In this document: positions 23,445 to 31,596 of the stretch, one piece after another
How positions within the stretch are numbered: the stretch's first letter is position 1
Layout of the letters: each line of letters begins with the position of its first letter
Assembly: GCA_045598045.1 (NCBI GenBank)
Contig: JAZLLG010000046.1
Location: forward strand, 1 to 33,819
Direction: 5' to 3'
Origin: RGIG3528 sp045598045
Lineage (GTDB): Bacteria > Bacillota > Clostridia > Lachnospirales > Lachnospiraceae
DNA: 33,819 bases
The notes under the pieces: model-generated
Database searches by the model: none
Told to the model about the DNA's origin: nothing
The model's input: the letters and a program-made list of their open reading frames with translations, nothing else
Translations under genes and position numbers: made by a program

Positions 23445-25331
23445 TTAGTACTTTATGGTAATTAAGGGACGAACACCGCAAAGGCCGTCCGAATATGAAT
23501 ACCCGCCGGTGAACATGCCGGTTTCCATAACATTTCCGAACTCATTGACAAATGCCGCAGTACCCTGCAACGGTCCGTTGTCCGAAAGCCACCAGCATCC
23601 GTAAGCATAATCGCTGTGACCCGAAGACCCCCAGTCCGTACATTTTATTACATGGTTCATGGGATTGTAGGTATATATTCCGAGCTTAAATGCGTGCAAT
23701 GTCGGAGCGGCACAAAGAAACTCTTTGTCAAGCCTTGAAGAAATATCATTTATATCATTTATTCCAGGAACACTGACAAAGTCATCATTAACTTTCACAA
23801 GCATATTCTTTTCGGATTCGGAAAAAGCTGTATTACGGAATTCGTCATTCAGCCATTTTCTCAAAGAGCACTGAGCCCACGTAACATTACGTGTTTCATC
23901 GTCAAAAGCCTTTTCTTCGATAATGTTTGCCGCAAGCAGCGTAAGCTCGTTTCCTTCTTTTCCGACAACATACCACTTAACAGGTTCAAAGCAGTAAGAA
24001 CCGAACTCTACCGTGCATCCGATATCTGCGTCCGCAATACTTTGAACATTTTCGACTACACCTCTGAAAGGCATATCATATTCTTTGTATACTGCAGGAA
24101 TATCATAAGTATCCGAATCGTGAACAAAGCCCTCCGGATCAATCACTCCCGATTTTGAAAGCATATTCATCTTTTGAATAATACGTCCTTTATCAAAATC
24201 ATCCGTGCAAAGCTCGGTAAAGCCTTCTTTCTGAACTCCCGGAAGCACCTGAGAAGATGCCGATACGATTCCGTCTTCGTTTCGTTCAACAAAAATTTTC
24301 AAAAGGAAAGTGTCTTCCGTATAGTAATCAAACCAGAAATCTCCCATACTGTAAAATATGGGCTTCCCTTTATAGTAGTCAACACCCTGTATTACATGGC
24401 TGTGACCGCCAACAACGACATCTGCTCCCGCGTCGATATATGCGCTTCCGAGGCTGTACTGGTCACTTTCAAGGGCATCCGAGTTTTCTTTTCCCCAATG
24501 AACAATCGCAACAACATAATCTGCGTTGCTTTTTGCTTCACGAATGGCGTTGCAAAACTTTTCAGAATCATAGCAAAGCAGAATCCCCGCAGATTCTTCC
24601 GCTTCGGGAGTTTTTCTGTTCTTTTCGGCCTTTGACGCCATAACATAGGCTATTTTTATGCCATTGACCGTAAAGTAAAGCGGACTTGCCGCCTCCTGAA
24701 TGTTCTTTCCTGCCCCTACATAAGCAATTCCTGCTTCACGGAGTGTTTCCATTGTGTCCAGAAGAGATTCCTCACCATAATCATACACATGATTATTGGC
24801 AAGTCCGGCAATATCAACACCAAGATCGGCATAAAACTTTACCATAGCCGGATCTGCTTTAAAATTGTAAAGCTTACCTTTGAGCTTGTCTTCGCTGTCA
24901 GTAAAAGGAAATTCGCTGTTCACAAAGCAAAGTGAGGAATTACGCATTTCGTCGATATAAGCTTCCGAAATACACTCGTAAACATCATATCCTCCCGTGA
25001 CGTACGAAATATAAGGGAAATAATTCTCCGAGAGGCACATATCACCGGCAAAAGTAAGGATTGCTCTCGGGTCCTTTGTCGGTTCAGGAGACGGGCTGAC
25101 ATACGGCACATCTGGAGTTTCACTTGGAACAGGTGTCGGCGAAACGTCATTTTCGGGAACATGAATGTCGATGTTTTCCGGCTGCTTCGTCACTTTGCTG
25201 TCACAGACATTGTCCTGAGACGTTACTTCCGGGGGATTATCCTGCATAATCTCTCCGTTTAGGCACGCGTTCAGTGAAAGCATTGCAAATGCTGTAAATA
25301 TATATATACAAAAACGTAATTTCTTTTTCAT
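23445..25331 (-). CDS. CapA-like lipoprotein fused to a DUF6273 domain
   Basis: This 628-residue surface protein has a signal peptide ending in a lipobox-like LNAC with Cys23 as lipid anchor. A Pro/Ser/Thr-rich linker follows (about 60-90, TPVPSETPDVPYVSPSPEP). A CapA/PgsA-type metallophosphoesterase domain spans about 92-345, with ILTFAGDMCLSE, AGLANNHVYDYG, IVHWGKEN and VVGGHSHVIQGVDYY. The C-terminal 200 residues match the DUF6273 pattern: VEFGSYCFEPVKWYVV, LRKWLNDEFRNTAFSESE, YGCWWLSDNG and GVRPLITIKY. CapA domains are linked to poly-glutamate capsule or cell envelope functions, but no capsule genes are here. CCGGAGG precedes the ATG. The exact function is unknown. Confidence 0.82.
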   Translation of the reverse strand: MKKKLRFCIYIFTAFAMLSLNACLNGEIMQDNPPEVTSQDNVCDSKVTKQPENIDIHVPENDVSPTPVPSETPDVPYVSPSPEPTKDPRAILTFAGDMCLSENYFPYISYVTGGYDVYECISEAYIDEMRNSSLCFVNSEFPFTDSEDKLKGKLYNFKADPAMVKFYADLGVDIAGLANNHVYDYGEESLLDTMETLREAGIAYVGAGKNIQEAASPLYFTVNGIKIAYVMASKAEKNRKTPEAEESAGILLCYDSEKFCNAIREAKSNADYVVAIVHWGKENSDALESDQYSLGSAYIDAGADVVVGGHSHVIQGVDYYKGKPIFYSMGDFWFDYYTEDTFLLKIFVERNEDGIVSASSQVLPGVQKEGFTELCTDDFDKGRIIQKMNMLSKSGVIDPEGFVHDSDTYDIPAVYKEYDMPFRGVVENVQSIADADIGCTVEFGSYCFEPVKWYVVGKEGNELTLLAANIIEEKAFDDETRNVTWAQCSLRKWLNDEFRNTAFSESEKNMLVKVNDDFVSVPGINDINDISSRLDKEFLCAAPTLHAFKLGIYTYNPMNHVIKCTDWGSSGHSDYAYGCWWLSDNGPLQGTAAFVNEFGNVMETGMFTGGYSYSDGLCGVRPLITIKY

Positions 25332-25391
25332 TAATATCCTCCGGTTAATCTCGTAACCGCTTCGATTATTTGTTTCTCACGAATCGGTTTT

Positions 25392-25419
25392 ATGATAGCA
25401 AAATTCTTTTAGAAGTCAA
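25392..25419 (-). promoter_or_regulatory. Promoter for the CapA-DUF6273 gene
   Basis: TTGACT (25419-25414) and TATCAT (25397-25392) on the minus strand are separated by 16 bases. The leader is about 55 bases. It is back to back with the aro operon promoter without overlap. Confidence 0.7.
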
Positions 25420-25449
25420 GCAAAATCAAGTACTCCGAGCCGGTAAACA

Positions 25450-25478
25450 TTGACAAAAAAAGTCATAAGATTTATCAT
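25450..25478 (+). promoter_or_regulatory. Promoter for the aro operon
   Basis: TTGACA (25450-25455) and TATCAT (25473-25478) are 17 bases apart. Transcription would start near 25485, about 42 bases before aroB. That leader is too short for a T-box, and no operator-like palindrome was found, so aromatic-acid control of transcription is not evident. Confidence 0.8.
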
Positions 25479-25526
25479 AAATCAGTGTATGCAATACTTA
25501 CAAATTATTACCCGGGTGAGGTCAAA

Positions 25527-26525
25527 ATGGTTATAAATATTACAGCCAAAGGCGACAATTACGACATCATTATCGAAAACGGACTCCTTTCCAAGCTTCA
25601 TATGCTCGAAGCTTTCAAAGGAAAGTCGCTTATTGTCACGGATTCCGGAGTACCTTCCGAATACTCCGAAAAGGTTTCCTCATTCTGTTCAAACCCGTTC
25701 AGGTACATCATCCCTGAAGGTGAAAAGAGCAAATCTCTTCAAAGCTTTGAAGCCATCGTTTCATTTATGCAAGAGCACTCCTTTGACCGCCACGACAGGA
25801 TTATTGCCGTAGGAGGCGGTGTTGTGGGCGATCTTTCCGGCTTTGTTGCTTCTGCTTACATGCGCGGTATCACTTTCATAAACGTTCCCACAACTCTTCT
25901 TTCCATGACGGATTCATCTGTCGGAGGGAAAACAGCTGTGGATTTTAATGGTACAAAGAATCTTATCGGAGCCTTTTACCAGCCTTCCCTTGTACTTATC
26001 GATCCCGAAGTGTTAGCCACCCTTCCCGCGCGTCAGGTTGCTTCCGGTTACGCCGAAATCATCAAAATGTCACTGACCTTTTCCAAAGAGCTTTTTGAAA
26101 AGCTTGAGTCACCCGGAAAGAATGTTCTTGATTCGGTTTTACACTTCATAAGTGAAGGTATTCTCATCAAAAAATCGGTTGTCGAAGCCGATCCGTACGA
26201 GTCCGGCCTTCGCAAGGTGTTAAACTTCGGTCATACACTCGGTCATGCAATAGAATCCAATGAAAACGGGTCTCTTTTTCACGGAGAAGCTGTAGCTCTC
26301 GGTATGCTCAGAATGTGTTCGGAAGAAGTTCGTTCCCGACTGATTGCAATGTACAAGTTCTACGGTCTTCCGACAGACCTTGACAAATACACAAAGGACA
26401 CTTCCGCACTTCGCACATTTCTTAATAACGATAAAAAGGGGAATTCCGGGCTTATTGACTGCATATATGTTGAAACTCCCGGCTCCTACATCATAAAAAA
26501 ACTACGTTCGGAGGAAATCATATGA
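25527..26525 (+). CDS. aroB: 3-dehydroquinate synthase
   Basis: AroB converts DAHP to 3-dehydroquinate, step 2 of the shikimate pathway, using NAD and zinc. The 332-residue protein carries the NAD-binding GGGVVGDLSGF, VPTTLLSMTDSSVGGKTAVD, and zinc ligands in GYAEIIK, NFGHTLGHAIE and HGEAVALGM. The ATG at 25527 has GTGAGG upstream; an in-frame GTG at 25485 lies at the predicted transcription start and is rejected. It overlaps aroC by four bases (ATGA). It is the first gene of a six-gene shikimate operon. Confidence 0.96.
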   Translation: MVINITAKGDNYDIIIENGLLSKLHMLEAFKGKSLIVTDSGVPSEYSEKVSSFCSNPFRYIIPEGEKSKSLQSFEAIVSFMQEHSFDRHDRIIAVGGGVVGDLSGFVASAYMRGITFINVPTTLLSMTDSSVGGKTAVDFNGTKNLIGAFYQPSLVLIDPEVLATLPARQVASGYAEIIKMSLTFSKELFEKLESPGKNVLDSVLHFISEGILIKKSVVEADPYESGLRKVLNFGHTLGHAIESNENGSLFHGEAVALGMLRMCSEEVRSRLIAMYKFYGLPTDLDKYTKDTSALRTFLNNDKKGNSGLIDCIYVETPGSYIIKKLRSEEII

Positions 26526-27535
26526 AAAACACCTTTGGTAATCAAATGACGCTTACTCTGTTTGGCGAAAGCCATGGCCCCGCCGTTGGTCTTGTTGTCG
26601 ACGGAATAACTCCGGGACTTCCCGTTTCCAAAGAAACAATCGAAAACTACCTCTCAAAAAGACGTCCCGCAAAATATGGCGATACGTCACGGGTTGAGCA
26701 GGACAGATTTCAAATTACAAGCGGTGTTTTCAATGATTTCACAACAGGCACCCCGCTCTGCATATCCATAACCAACTCCGACACCATCTCTTCGGTTTAT
26801 GAAGCTTCAAGGGACGTTCCTCGTCCATCTCATGCAGACTACACTGCCGACGTTAAGTTTAACGGTTTTCAGGACTATCGCGGCGGCGGGCACTTTTCAG
26901 GCCGTCTCACCGCTCCGATTGTTGCCCTTTCCGGAATACTTCTTCCCGCTCTCGAAAAGAAAGGGATAACCATTTCATCAAAAGTCATTAATATCGGCGG
27001 TTGTAATAATCCTGCCCTTTTTGATGAAGTGATTGAAAACGCCAAAAACGAAAACGATTCTCTCGGAGGCATTGTCGAAACCGTTATTACAGGTCTTGAG
27101 GCAGGTCTCGGCGAGCCCTGGTTCGACTCTCTCGAGTCTGTAATCAGCCATGCTGTTTTTTCTCTCGGCGGAGTTAAAGGCATAGAATTCGGCGAAGGCT
27201 TCAAGCTTGCTTCAATGACGGGCTCGGAAGCAAACGATCCGTTCCGGATTGAAAATAACAAAGTCGTTACTTCCACCAATCATTCCGGCGGAATCAACGG
27301 AGGCATTTCCAACGGAATGCCCGTTGTCTTCAGAACTGCCGTTAAGCCGACTCCTTCCATCTCCAGACAGCAGGAATCGGTAAACATCAGAAAAATGCAA
27401 AATGAAATATTGGAAATAAAGGGACGTCACGACACAGCCATAGTTCGACGCATTTCACCCGTTATAGACGCGCTTTCGGCTTTCGTAATATGTGATATGC
27501 TTATGCAGCGTCACGGCGTTGACTGTCTCAGATAA
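26522..27535 (+). CDS. aroC: Chorismate synthase
   Basis: AroC removes phosphate from EPSP to give chorismate, step 7, and needs reduced FMN. The 337 residues begin MKNTFGNQMTLTLFGESHGP, with the conserved GESHG. They contain the KRRPAKYGDTSRVEQD, DYRGGGHFSGRLTAP and GGINGGISNGMPV signatures and end with RHDTAIVRRISPV. It is slightly shorter than the typical 350-390 residues, but all signatures are present. Its start overlaps the aroB stop. Confidence 0.96.
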   Translation: MKNTFGNQMTLTLFGESHGPAVGLVVDGITPGLPVSKETIENYLSKRRPAKYGDTSRVEQDRFQITSGVFNDFTTGTPLCISITNSDTISSVYEASRDVPRPSHADYTADVKFNGFQDYRGGGHFSGRLTAPIVALSGILLPALEKKGITISSKVINIGGCNNPALFDEVIENAKNENDSLGGIVETVITGLEAGLGEPWFDSLESVISHAVFSLGGVKGIEFGEGFKLASMTGSEANDPFRIENNKVVTSTNHSGGINGGISNGMPVVFRTAVKPTPSISRQQESVNIRKMQNEILEIKGRHDTAIVRRISPVIDALSAFVICDMLMQRHGVDCLR

Positions 27536-27543
27536 AGGAATTC

Positions 27544-28833
27544 ATGGAATACGGACTCATTGGGGAAAGACTCGGCTACAGTTTTTCTCCCGAAATTCAC
27601 AAAAAAATATCAGGCATAAATTACGAGCTGAAAGAAATCCCGAAAAGTAACCTTTCCGCATTTATTTCAGAAAAGTCTTTCAAGGGTTTGAACGTAACCA
27701 TTCCCTACAAAGAAACGGTTATTCCGATGCTCGACCGCATTTCCGGTGATGCAGAAAAGCTTAACGTCGTAAACACGATTATAAACCATGACGGCAAGCT
27801 TTTCGGCTATAATACGGACTGCTGCGGTTCCAAGCTTCTTCTCATAAAAAGCGGTATTGAAATATCCTCCAAAAAGGTTCTTATACTCGGCACCGGAGCC
27901 ACATCCAACACTCTTGCACTCGTCCTTAAAGAGCTTGGTACTTCTGAAATAATCAAAGTATCACGTTCCGAAAGCAGCGGAGACACAACGTACGAAAAAG
28001 CCGTTACAGAGCACACCGATGCCGATGTCATAGTAAACACGACTCCTGTGGGGACTTCTCCGAATCTTGAAGCTTCCCCGATTGATCTTTCCTGTTTTCC
28101 AAAGCTTTCCGGCGTTGCGGATGTTATTTACAATCCATTAAAAACAGCACTCGTAAAGCAGGCGGAAAGCCTTGGAATAAAAGCGGTTAACGGTCTGTAT
28201 ATGCTTGTTGCGCAGGCTGTATGCGCCAATCTTCTTTTCACCGGTAAGCTAAACGCCGACACTTCCGACTTTATCTCGTGTCCTGAAGTAATTCAGACCT
28301 CGGATCGTGTCTATAAGAACATCCTGAAAAGCAAAATCAACATAGTTTTAACGGGTATGCCGTCTTCCGGCAAATCAACGCTAGGAAAATATCTTGCTTC
28401 CATTACCGGACGCGAACACATAGATACCGACAAAGTTATATGCGCACGTACCTCCATGAGTATTCCGAAGATTTTTGATCTTTACGGCGAAAAGCACTTC
28501 CGTCAGCTCGAAAGCGAGGTAATCAAAGAGTTTTCGCAGAAAAACGGGCTTATTATTTCCACCGGAGGTGGCGCAATACTTAATCCTGAAAACATAAACG
28601 CTTTACGTTCCAACGGTCGTATCTTCTTCATAGACCGGCCTTTGGAGATGCTCACTTCCACCAAAAATCGTCCTTTGTCAAGTGACGATGAGGCACTTAA
28701 GAAGCGTTACAAGGAGCGCTACCCCATATATCGTTCCACATGCGATGAGCGTCTTAACGGGCGTCTTACAGTAAAAGAGGAGGCAAGCAACGTAATACGC
28801 CTTTTAAATGAATACGTTGCAAATTCATTATGA
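27544..28833 (+). CDS. aroE/aroK: Fused shikimate dehydrogenase - shikimate kinase
   Basis: This 429-residue bifunctional protein covers steps 4 and 5. Residues 1 to about 250 are AroE: GLIGERLGYSFSPEIH, NVTIPYK with the catalytic Lys, YNTDC with Asp, the NADP-binding LGTGATSNT, and NGLYMLVAQAV. After a short linker, residues about 265-429 are AroK: Walker A TGMPSSGKSTLG, HIDTDKVI (shikimate-binding Asp), FRQLESEVI, STGGGAIL and NRPLSS. An AAGGAATTC site precedes the ATG, eight bases after aroC. The frame runs unbroken through both domains. Fusion would channel shikimate from dehydrogenase to kinase; channelling itself is inference. Confidence 0.95.
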   Translation: MEYGLIGERLGYSFSPEIHKKISGINYELKEIPKSNLSAFISEKSFKGLNVTIPYKETVIPMLDRISGDAEKLNVVNTIINHDGKLFGYNTDCCGSKLLLIKSGIEISSKKVLILGTGATSNTLALVLKELGTSEIIKVSRSESSGDTTYEKAVTEHTDADVIVNTTPVGTSPNLEASPIDLSCFPKLSGVADVIYNPLKTALVKQAESLGIKAVNGLYMLVAQAVCANLLFTGKLNADTSDFISCPEVIQTSDRVYKNILKSKINIVLTGMPSSGKSTLGKYLASITGREHIDTDKVICARTSMSIPKIFDLYGEKHFRQLESEVIKEFSQKNGLIISTGGGAILNPENINALRSNGRIFFIDRPLEMLTSTKNRPLSSDDEALKKRYKERYPIYRSTCDERLNGRLTVKEEASNVIRLLNEYVANSL

Positions 28834-29255
28834 AACTTCTTATAATCAATGGACCTAACCTTAATATGCTTGGCCGACGTGAGCCCGGAATTTACGGCTC
28901 CGAAAGCTATGATGACCTTGTTGAAAAAATCCGCCTTTACTCCGAAGAAAAAAAAGTTGAGACGGTTGTTTTCCAGTCCAACCATGAAGGTGCAATCATC
29001 GATGCAATTCAGGATTCCTACGGAAAGTTTGACGGAATTATTATCAACGCGGGCGGTTATTCCCATACAAGCATAGCCATTCACGATGCTTTAAAAAGCG
29101 TCAGCCTTCCTGTCGTTGAAGTCCACATTTCCGATATTTTCAAGCGTGAGGAGTTCCGGCATTTCACTTACACCGGTCTCGTAGCCGAAAAAAGTATAAT
29201 CGGTCACGGAACGAACGGATATCTTGAAGCAATCGACCATTTTTTGCAAAAGTAG
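28830..29255 (+). CDS. aroQ: 3-dehydroquinate dehydratase, type II
   Basis: AroQ forms 3-dehydroshikimate from 3-dehydroquinate, step 3. The 141-residue length is typical of the dodecameric type II enzyme. It shows LIINGPNLNMLGRREPGIYG with the catalytic Arg and Tyr, FQSNHEGAIIDAIQ, INAGGYSHTSIAIHDAL and VEVHISDIFKREEFR. It overlaps the aroE/K end by four bases (ATGA). Confidence 0.97.
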   Translation: MKLLIINGPNLNMLGRREPGIYGSESYDDLVEKIRLYSEEKKVETVVFQSNHEGAIIDAIQDSYGKFDGIIINAGGYSHTSIAIHDALKSVSLPVVEVHISDIFKREEFRHFTYTGLVAEKSIIGHGTNGYLEAIDHFLQK

Positions 29256-29265
29256 AGAGGAAACC

Positions 29266-30477
29266 ATGAACAAAACCATCCGAAAAGCAGTATGTAAAGG
29301 CACAGTTAATGTTCCACCTTCAAAATCATATGCTCACAGGTACCTTATCTGTGCGGCATTGGCCGATGGTATCAGCCACATAAGAAACATCGACCTGTGT
29401 CAGGACGTTCTCGCGACTCTCGACTGTATAAAAGAGCTGGGTGCCGAATATACCATTGATGGTTCCACTATAACAGTTAAAGGTTGTGGCGGAAAAGTAC
29501 GTTCCAACACTTCTTCTGTTCCGACCGTCTTTAAATGCAGAGAATCCGGCTCCACTCTTCGCTTTATGATTCCGCTTGCTTTGACGCGCGAAAACAACAT
29601 CGAATTTCATGGAACCGAACGTTTGCTGGAACGCGGCATAATTGTTTATGAGAGCGCCTTCTTCTACTCCGACATAAACTACCGTCCGACTAAAACCAAA
29701 CTATGTATGAGCGGTGCGCTTAAATCGGGCTCCTATCGTATTCGCGGCAACATTTCCAGCCAATACGTTTCCGGACTTATGTTCTCTCTTCCGCTTTTGG
29801 AAGGAGACAGCAAGCTGTTTATCATGTCTCCCGTAGAAAGCCGCAGTTACATTAACATTACACTTGATGTTCTCGAAAAATTCGGTATCGAAATTAAGGA
29901 AATCGCTCCGGATTCCTACTACATAAAAGGCGGACAAACCTATAAGCCGTGCGATATTACCGTTGAGGGTGACTGGTCAAATGCAGCTTTTTTCTGTGCC
30001 TTCAATTATCTCAATGAGGCCAACAAAGTTTATGTTGAGGGTTTGTCTTCAGACAGCCGTCAAGGTGATAAAGTTGTAGTCGATTATCTTGACGCATTGG
30101 CAAGCGGTGTTTCGGTAATAAACCTTGAAAACAATCCCGACCTTGCTCCTGTTCTTTTCGCCGTCGCTTCAGCTTTGGGAGGTGCCACCTTCATAAACAC
30201 AAAGCGCCTCATAAACAAAGAATGTGACAGAGCCCGCGCCATGAAAGAAGAGCTTCGCAAGTTCGGCGCAAAGCTGGATATCAATCCAAATTCCGTTGTT
30301 GTTCATGAAACTACTCTTCACGCCCCGGAGGTTGAACTTAACGGTCATAACGATCATCGTATCGTTATGGCTCTCGCTATTCTTCTTTCCTTATTCGGAG
30401 GCGAAATAACCGATTCCGAAGCTGTAAGCAAAAGCTATCCGGGATTTTTCGAAGAGCTTGAAAAAATAACTATGTAA
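29266..30477 (+). CDS. aroA: EPSP synthase (3-phosphoshikimate 1-carboxyvinyltransferase)
   Basis: AroA joins PEP to shikimate-3-phosphate, step 6, and is the glyphosate target. The 403-residue protein has PPSKSYAHRYLICAALADG, CRESGSTLRFMIPLAL, ISSQYVSGLMFSLPLL and NGHNDHRIVMALAI. The N-terminal SKSYAHR with Tyr-Ala in place of the more usual SxSxxHR wording is a family variant. The motif usually written LFLGNAGTA reads FKCRESGSTLRF here, as in class II enzymes. The ATG at 29266 has AGAGAGG upstream; an earlier in-frame ATG at 29224 would overlap aroQ and lacks a site. Confidence 0.94.
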   Translation: MNKTIRKAVCKGTVNVPPSKSYAHRYLICAALADGISHIRNIDLCQDVLATLDCIKELGAEYTIDGSTITVKGCGGKVRSNTSSVPTVFKCRESGSTLRFMIPLALTRENNIEFHGTERLLERGIIVYESAFFYSDINYRPTKTKLCMSGALKSGSYRIRGNISSQYVSGLMFSLPLLEGDSKLFIMSPVESRSYINITLDVLEKFGIEIKEIAPDSYYIKGGQTYKPCDITVEGDWSNAAFFCAFNYLNEANKVYVEGLSSDSRQGDKVVVDYLDALASGVSVINLENNPDLAPVLFAVASALGGATFINTKRLINKECDRARAMKEELRKFGAKLDINPNSVVVHETTLHAPEVELNGHNDHRIVMALAILLSLFGGEITDSEAVSKSYPGFFEELEKITM

Positions 30478-30490
30478 AGAAAGAACCAAT

Positions 30491-31519
30491 ATGAGTATGC
30501 ATTTTATCGGAAAGCTTCCCACTCCCGAGGAGATTATTGAAAGTCTCCCTCTCTCGGAAGCTGCCAAAAAGCAAAAAAAAGAAAATGACAGAGAAATACG
30601 AAGTGTTATAACAGGCCGAAGCAACAAGTTTCTTTTAATTATCGGTCCTTGTTCGGCAGATCGTATCGATTCTGTTTTGGATTACTCAAAAAGGCTTAAG
30701 GCACTTCAGGAAAAGGTCAGCGACAAACTTATACTTATCCCCCGTGTATATACAAGCAAGCCTCGTACAACCGGTGAAGGCTACATGGGCATTTCCAGCC
30801 AGCCCGATCCGCTTGACACTCCGAACATCATTAAAGGTCTTTATGAAGCAAGAAAGATACATCTTACGGTTATAGAAGAAACAGGTCTTCCGACTGCGGA
30901 TGAGATGCTTTATCCCGAATATATGCTCTACACACGTGACCTTATTTCATACATCGCCGTTGGTGCCCGTTCAGTTGAAGATCAGCATCATCGCCTTTCA
31001 GCCAGTGGTTTTGAAGTTCCCGTCGGGATGAAAAATCCTACAAGCGGTGACCTCTCCGTTCTTATGAACTCCATACGTGCTGCCCAGACTCCGCACATAT
31101 TCGGATACGGCGGCTGGGAAGTATTAAGTAAAGGCAACCCGTTCGCGCATTCAGTGCTTCGCGGGCACGTAAACAAGCTTGGCCAGCATCAGCCGAATTA
31201 CAGTTCCGAAGATATCCGTCATCTATATGCCCTTTATGAAAAGAGCGGTCTGCTCTATCCTTCCGTTGTGATTGATACAAATCATTCCAACTCCGGAAAG
31301 AATCCTTTTGAACAGGAAAACATTGCTCTCGACATTCTGAAAACAAAAAAGAGTTCTTCGGAAATGAACTCTTTCATTAAAGGACTGATGATTGAATCCT
31401 ACATTGAAGACGGCTACCAGAACCCGGCCGATACCACTTACGGTGTTTCCATCACAGATCCCTGCCTCGGTTGGGAAAAGTCCGAAAAACTGATTTATTC
31501 TATTGCAGATATGCTTTAA
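30491..31519 (+). CDS. aroF: DAHP synthase (3-deoxy-7-phosphoheptulonate synthase), class I AroFGH type
   Basis: This enzyme condenses PEP and erythrose-4-phosphate, the first and usually feedback-controlled step. The 342 residues match the E. coli AroF/G/H length. LLIIGPCSADRIDSV, PRVYTSKPRTTGEGYMG (PEP and E4P binding), GARSVEDQHHRLSASG, VGMKNPTSGD and VIDTNHSNSGKNP are family signatures. The N-terminal about 45 residues are the short arm that carries the aromatic amino acid site in this class, so allosteric inhibition is likely; which amino acid cannot be told. It is the last gene of the operon, 13 bases after aroA. A second ATG at 30497 is an alternative start. Confidence 0.95.
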   Translation: MSMHFIGKLPTPEEIIESLPLSEAAKKQKKENDREIRSVITGRSNKFLLIIGPCSADRIDSVLDYSKRLKALQEKVSDKLILIPRVYTSKPRTTGEGYMGISSQPDPLDTPNIIKGLYEARKIHLTVIEETGLPTADEMLYPEYMLYTRDLISYIAVGARSVEDQHHRLSASGFEVPVGMKNPTSGDLSVLMNSIRAAQTPHIFGYGGWEVLSKGNPFAHSVLRGHVNKLGQHQPNYSSEDIRHLYALYEKSGLLYPSVVIDTNHSNSGKNPFEQENIALDILKTKKSSSEMNSFIKGLMIESYIEDGYQNPADTTYGVSITDPCLGWEKSEKLIYSIADML

Positions 31520-31557
31520 TCGGGCAGGCTTTTGTCTGAGCCTTCTCGCTATATGCA

Positions 31558-31595
31558 TAAAAACAGTACGATCTCAAAGACCGTACTGTTTATTA
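31558..31595. terminator. Shared terminator between the aro operon and the convergent hybrid-sensor gene
   Basis: A 10-bp stem, AAACAGTACG (31561-31570) with CGTACTGTTT (31582-31591), has an 11-base loop with two further possible pairs. A-rich sequence lies on the left and TTTATTATTT on the right. It works in both directions. Confidence 0.85.
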
Positions 31596-31596
31596 T

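Noticed and set aside
25485..25526. T-box or attenuator controlling the aro operon
   Set aside because: The predicted leader is only about 42 bases and has no stem or T-box sequence.
25485..25526. GTG start adding 14 residues to AroB
   Set aside because: It lies on the predicted transcription start and has no ribosome binding site. The ATG at 25527 has both a site and the family N-terminus.
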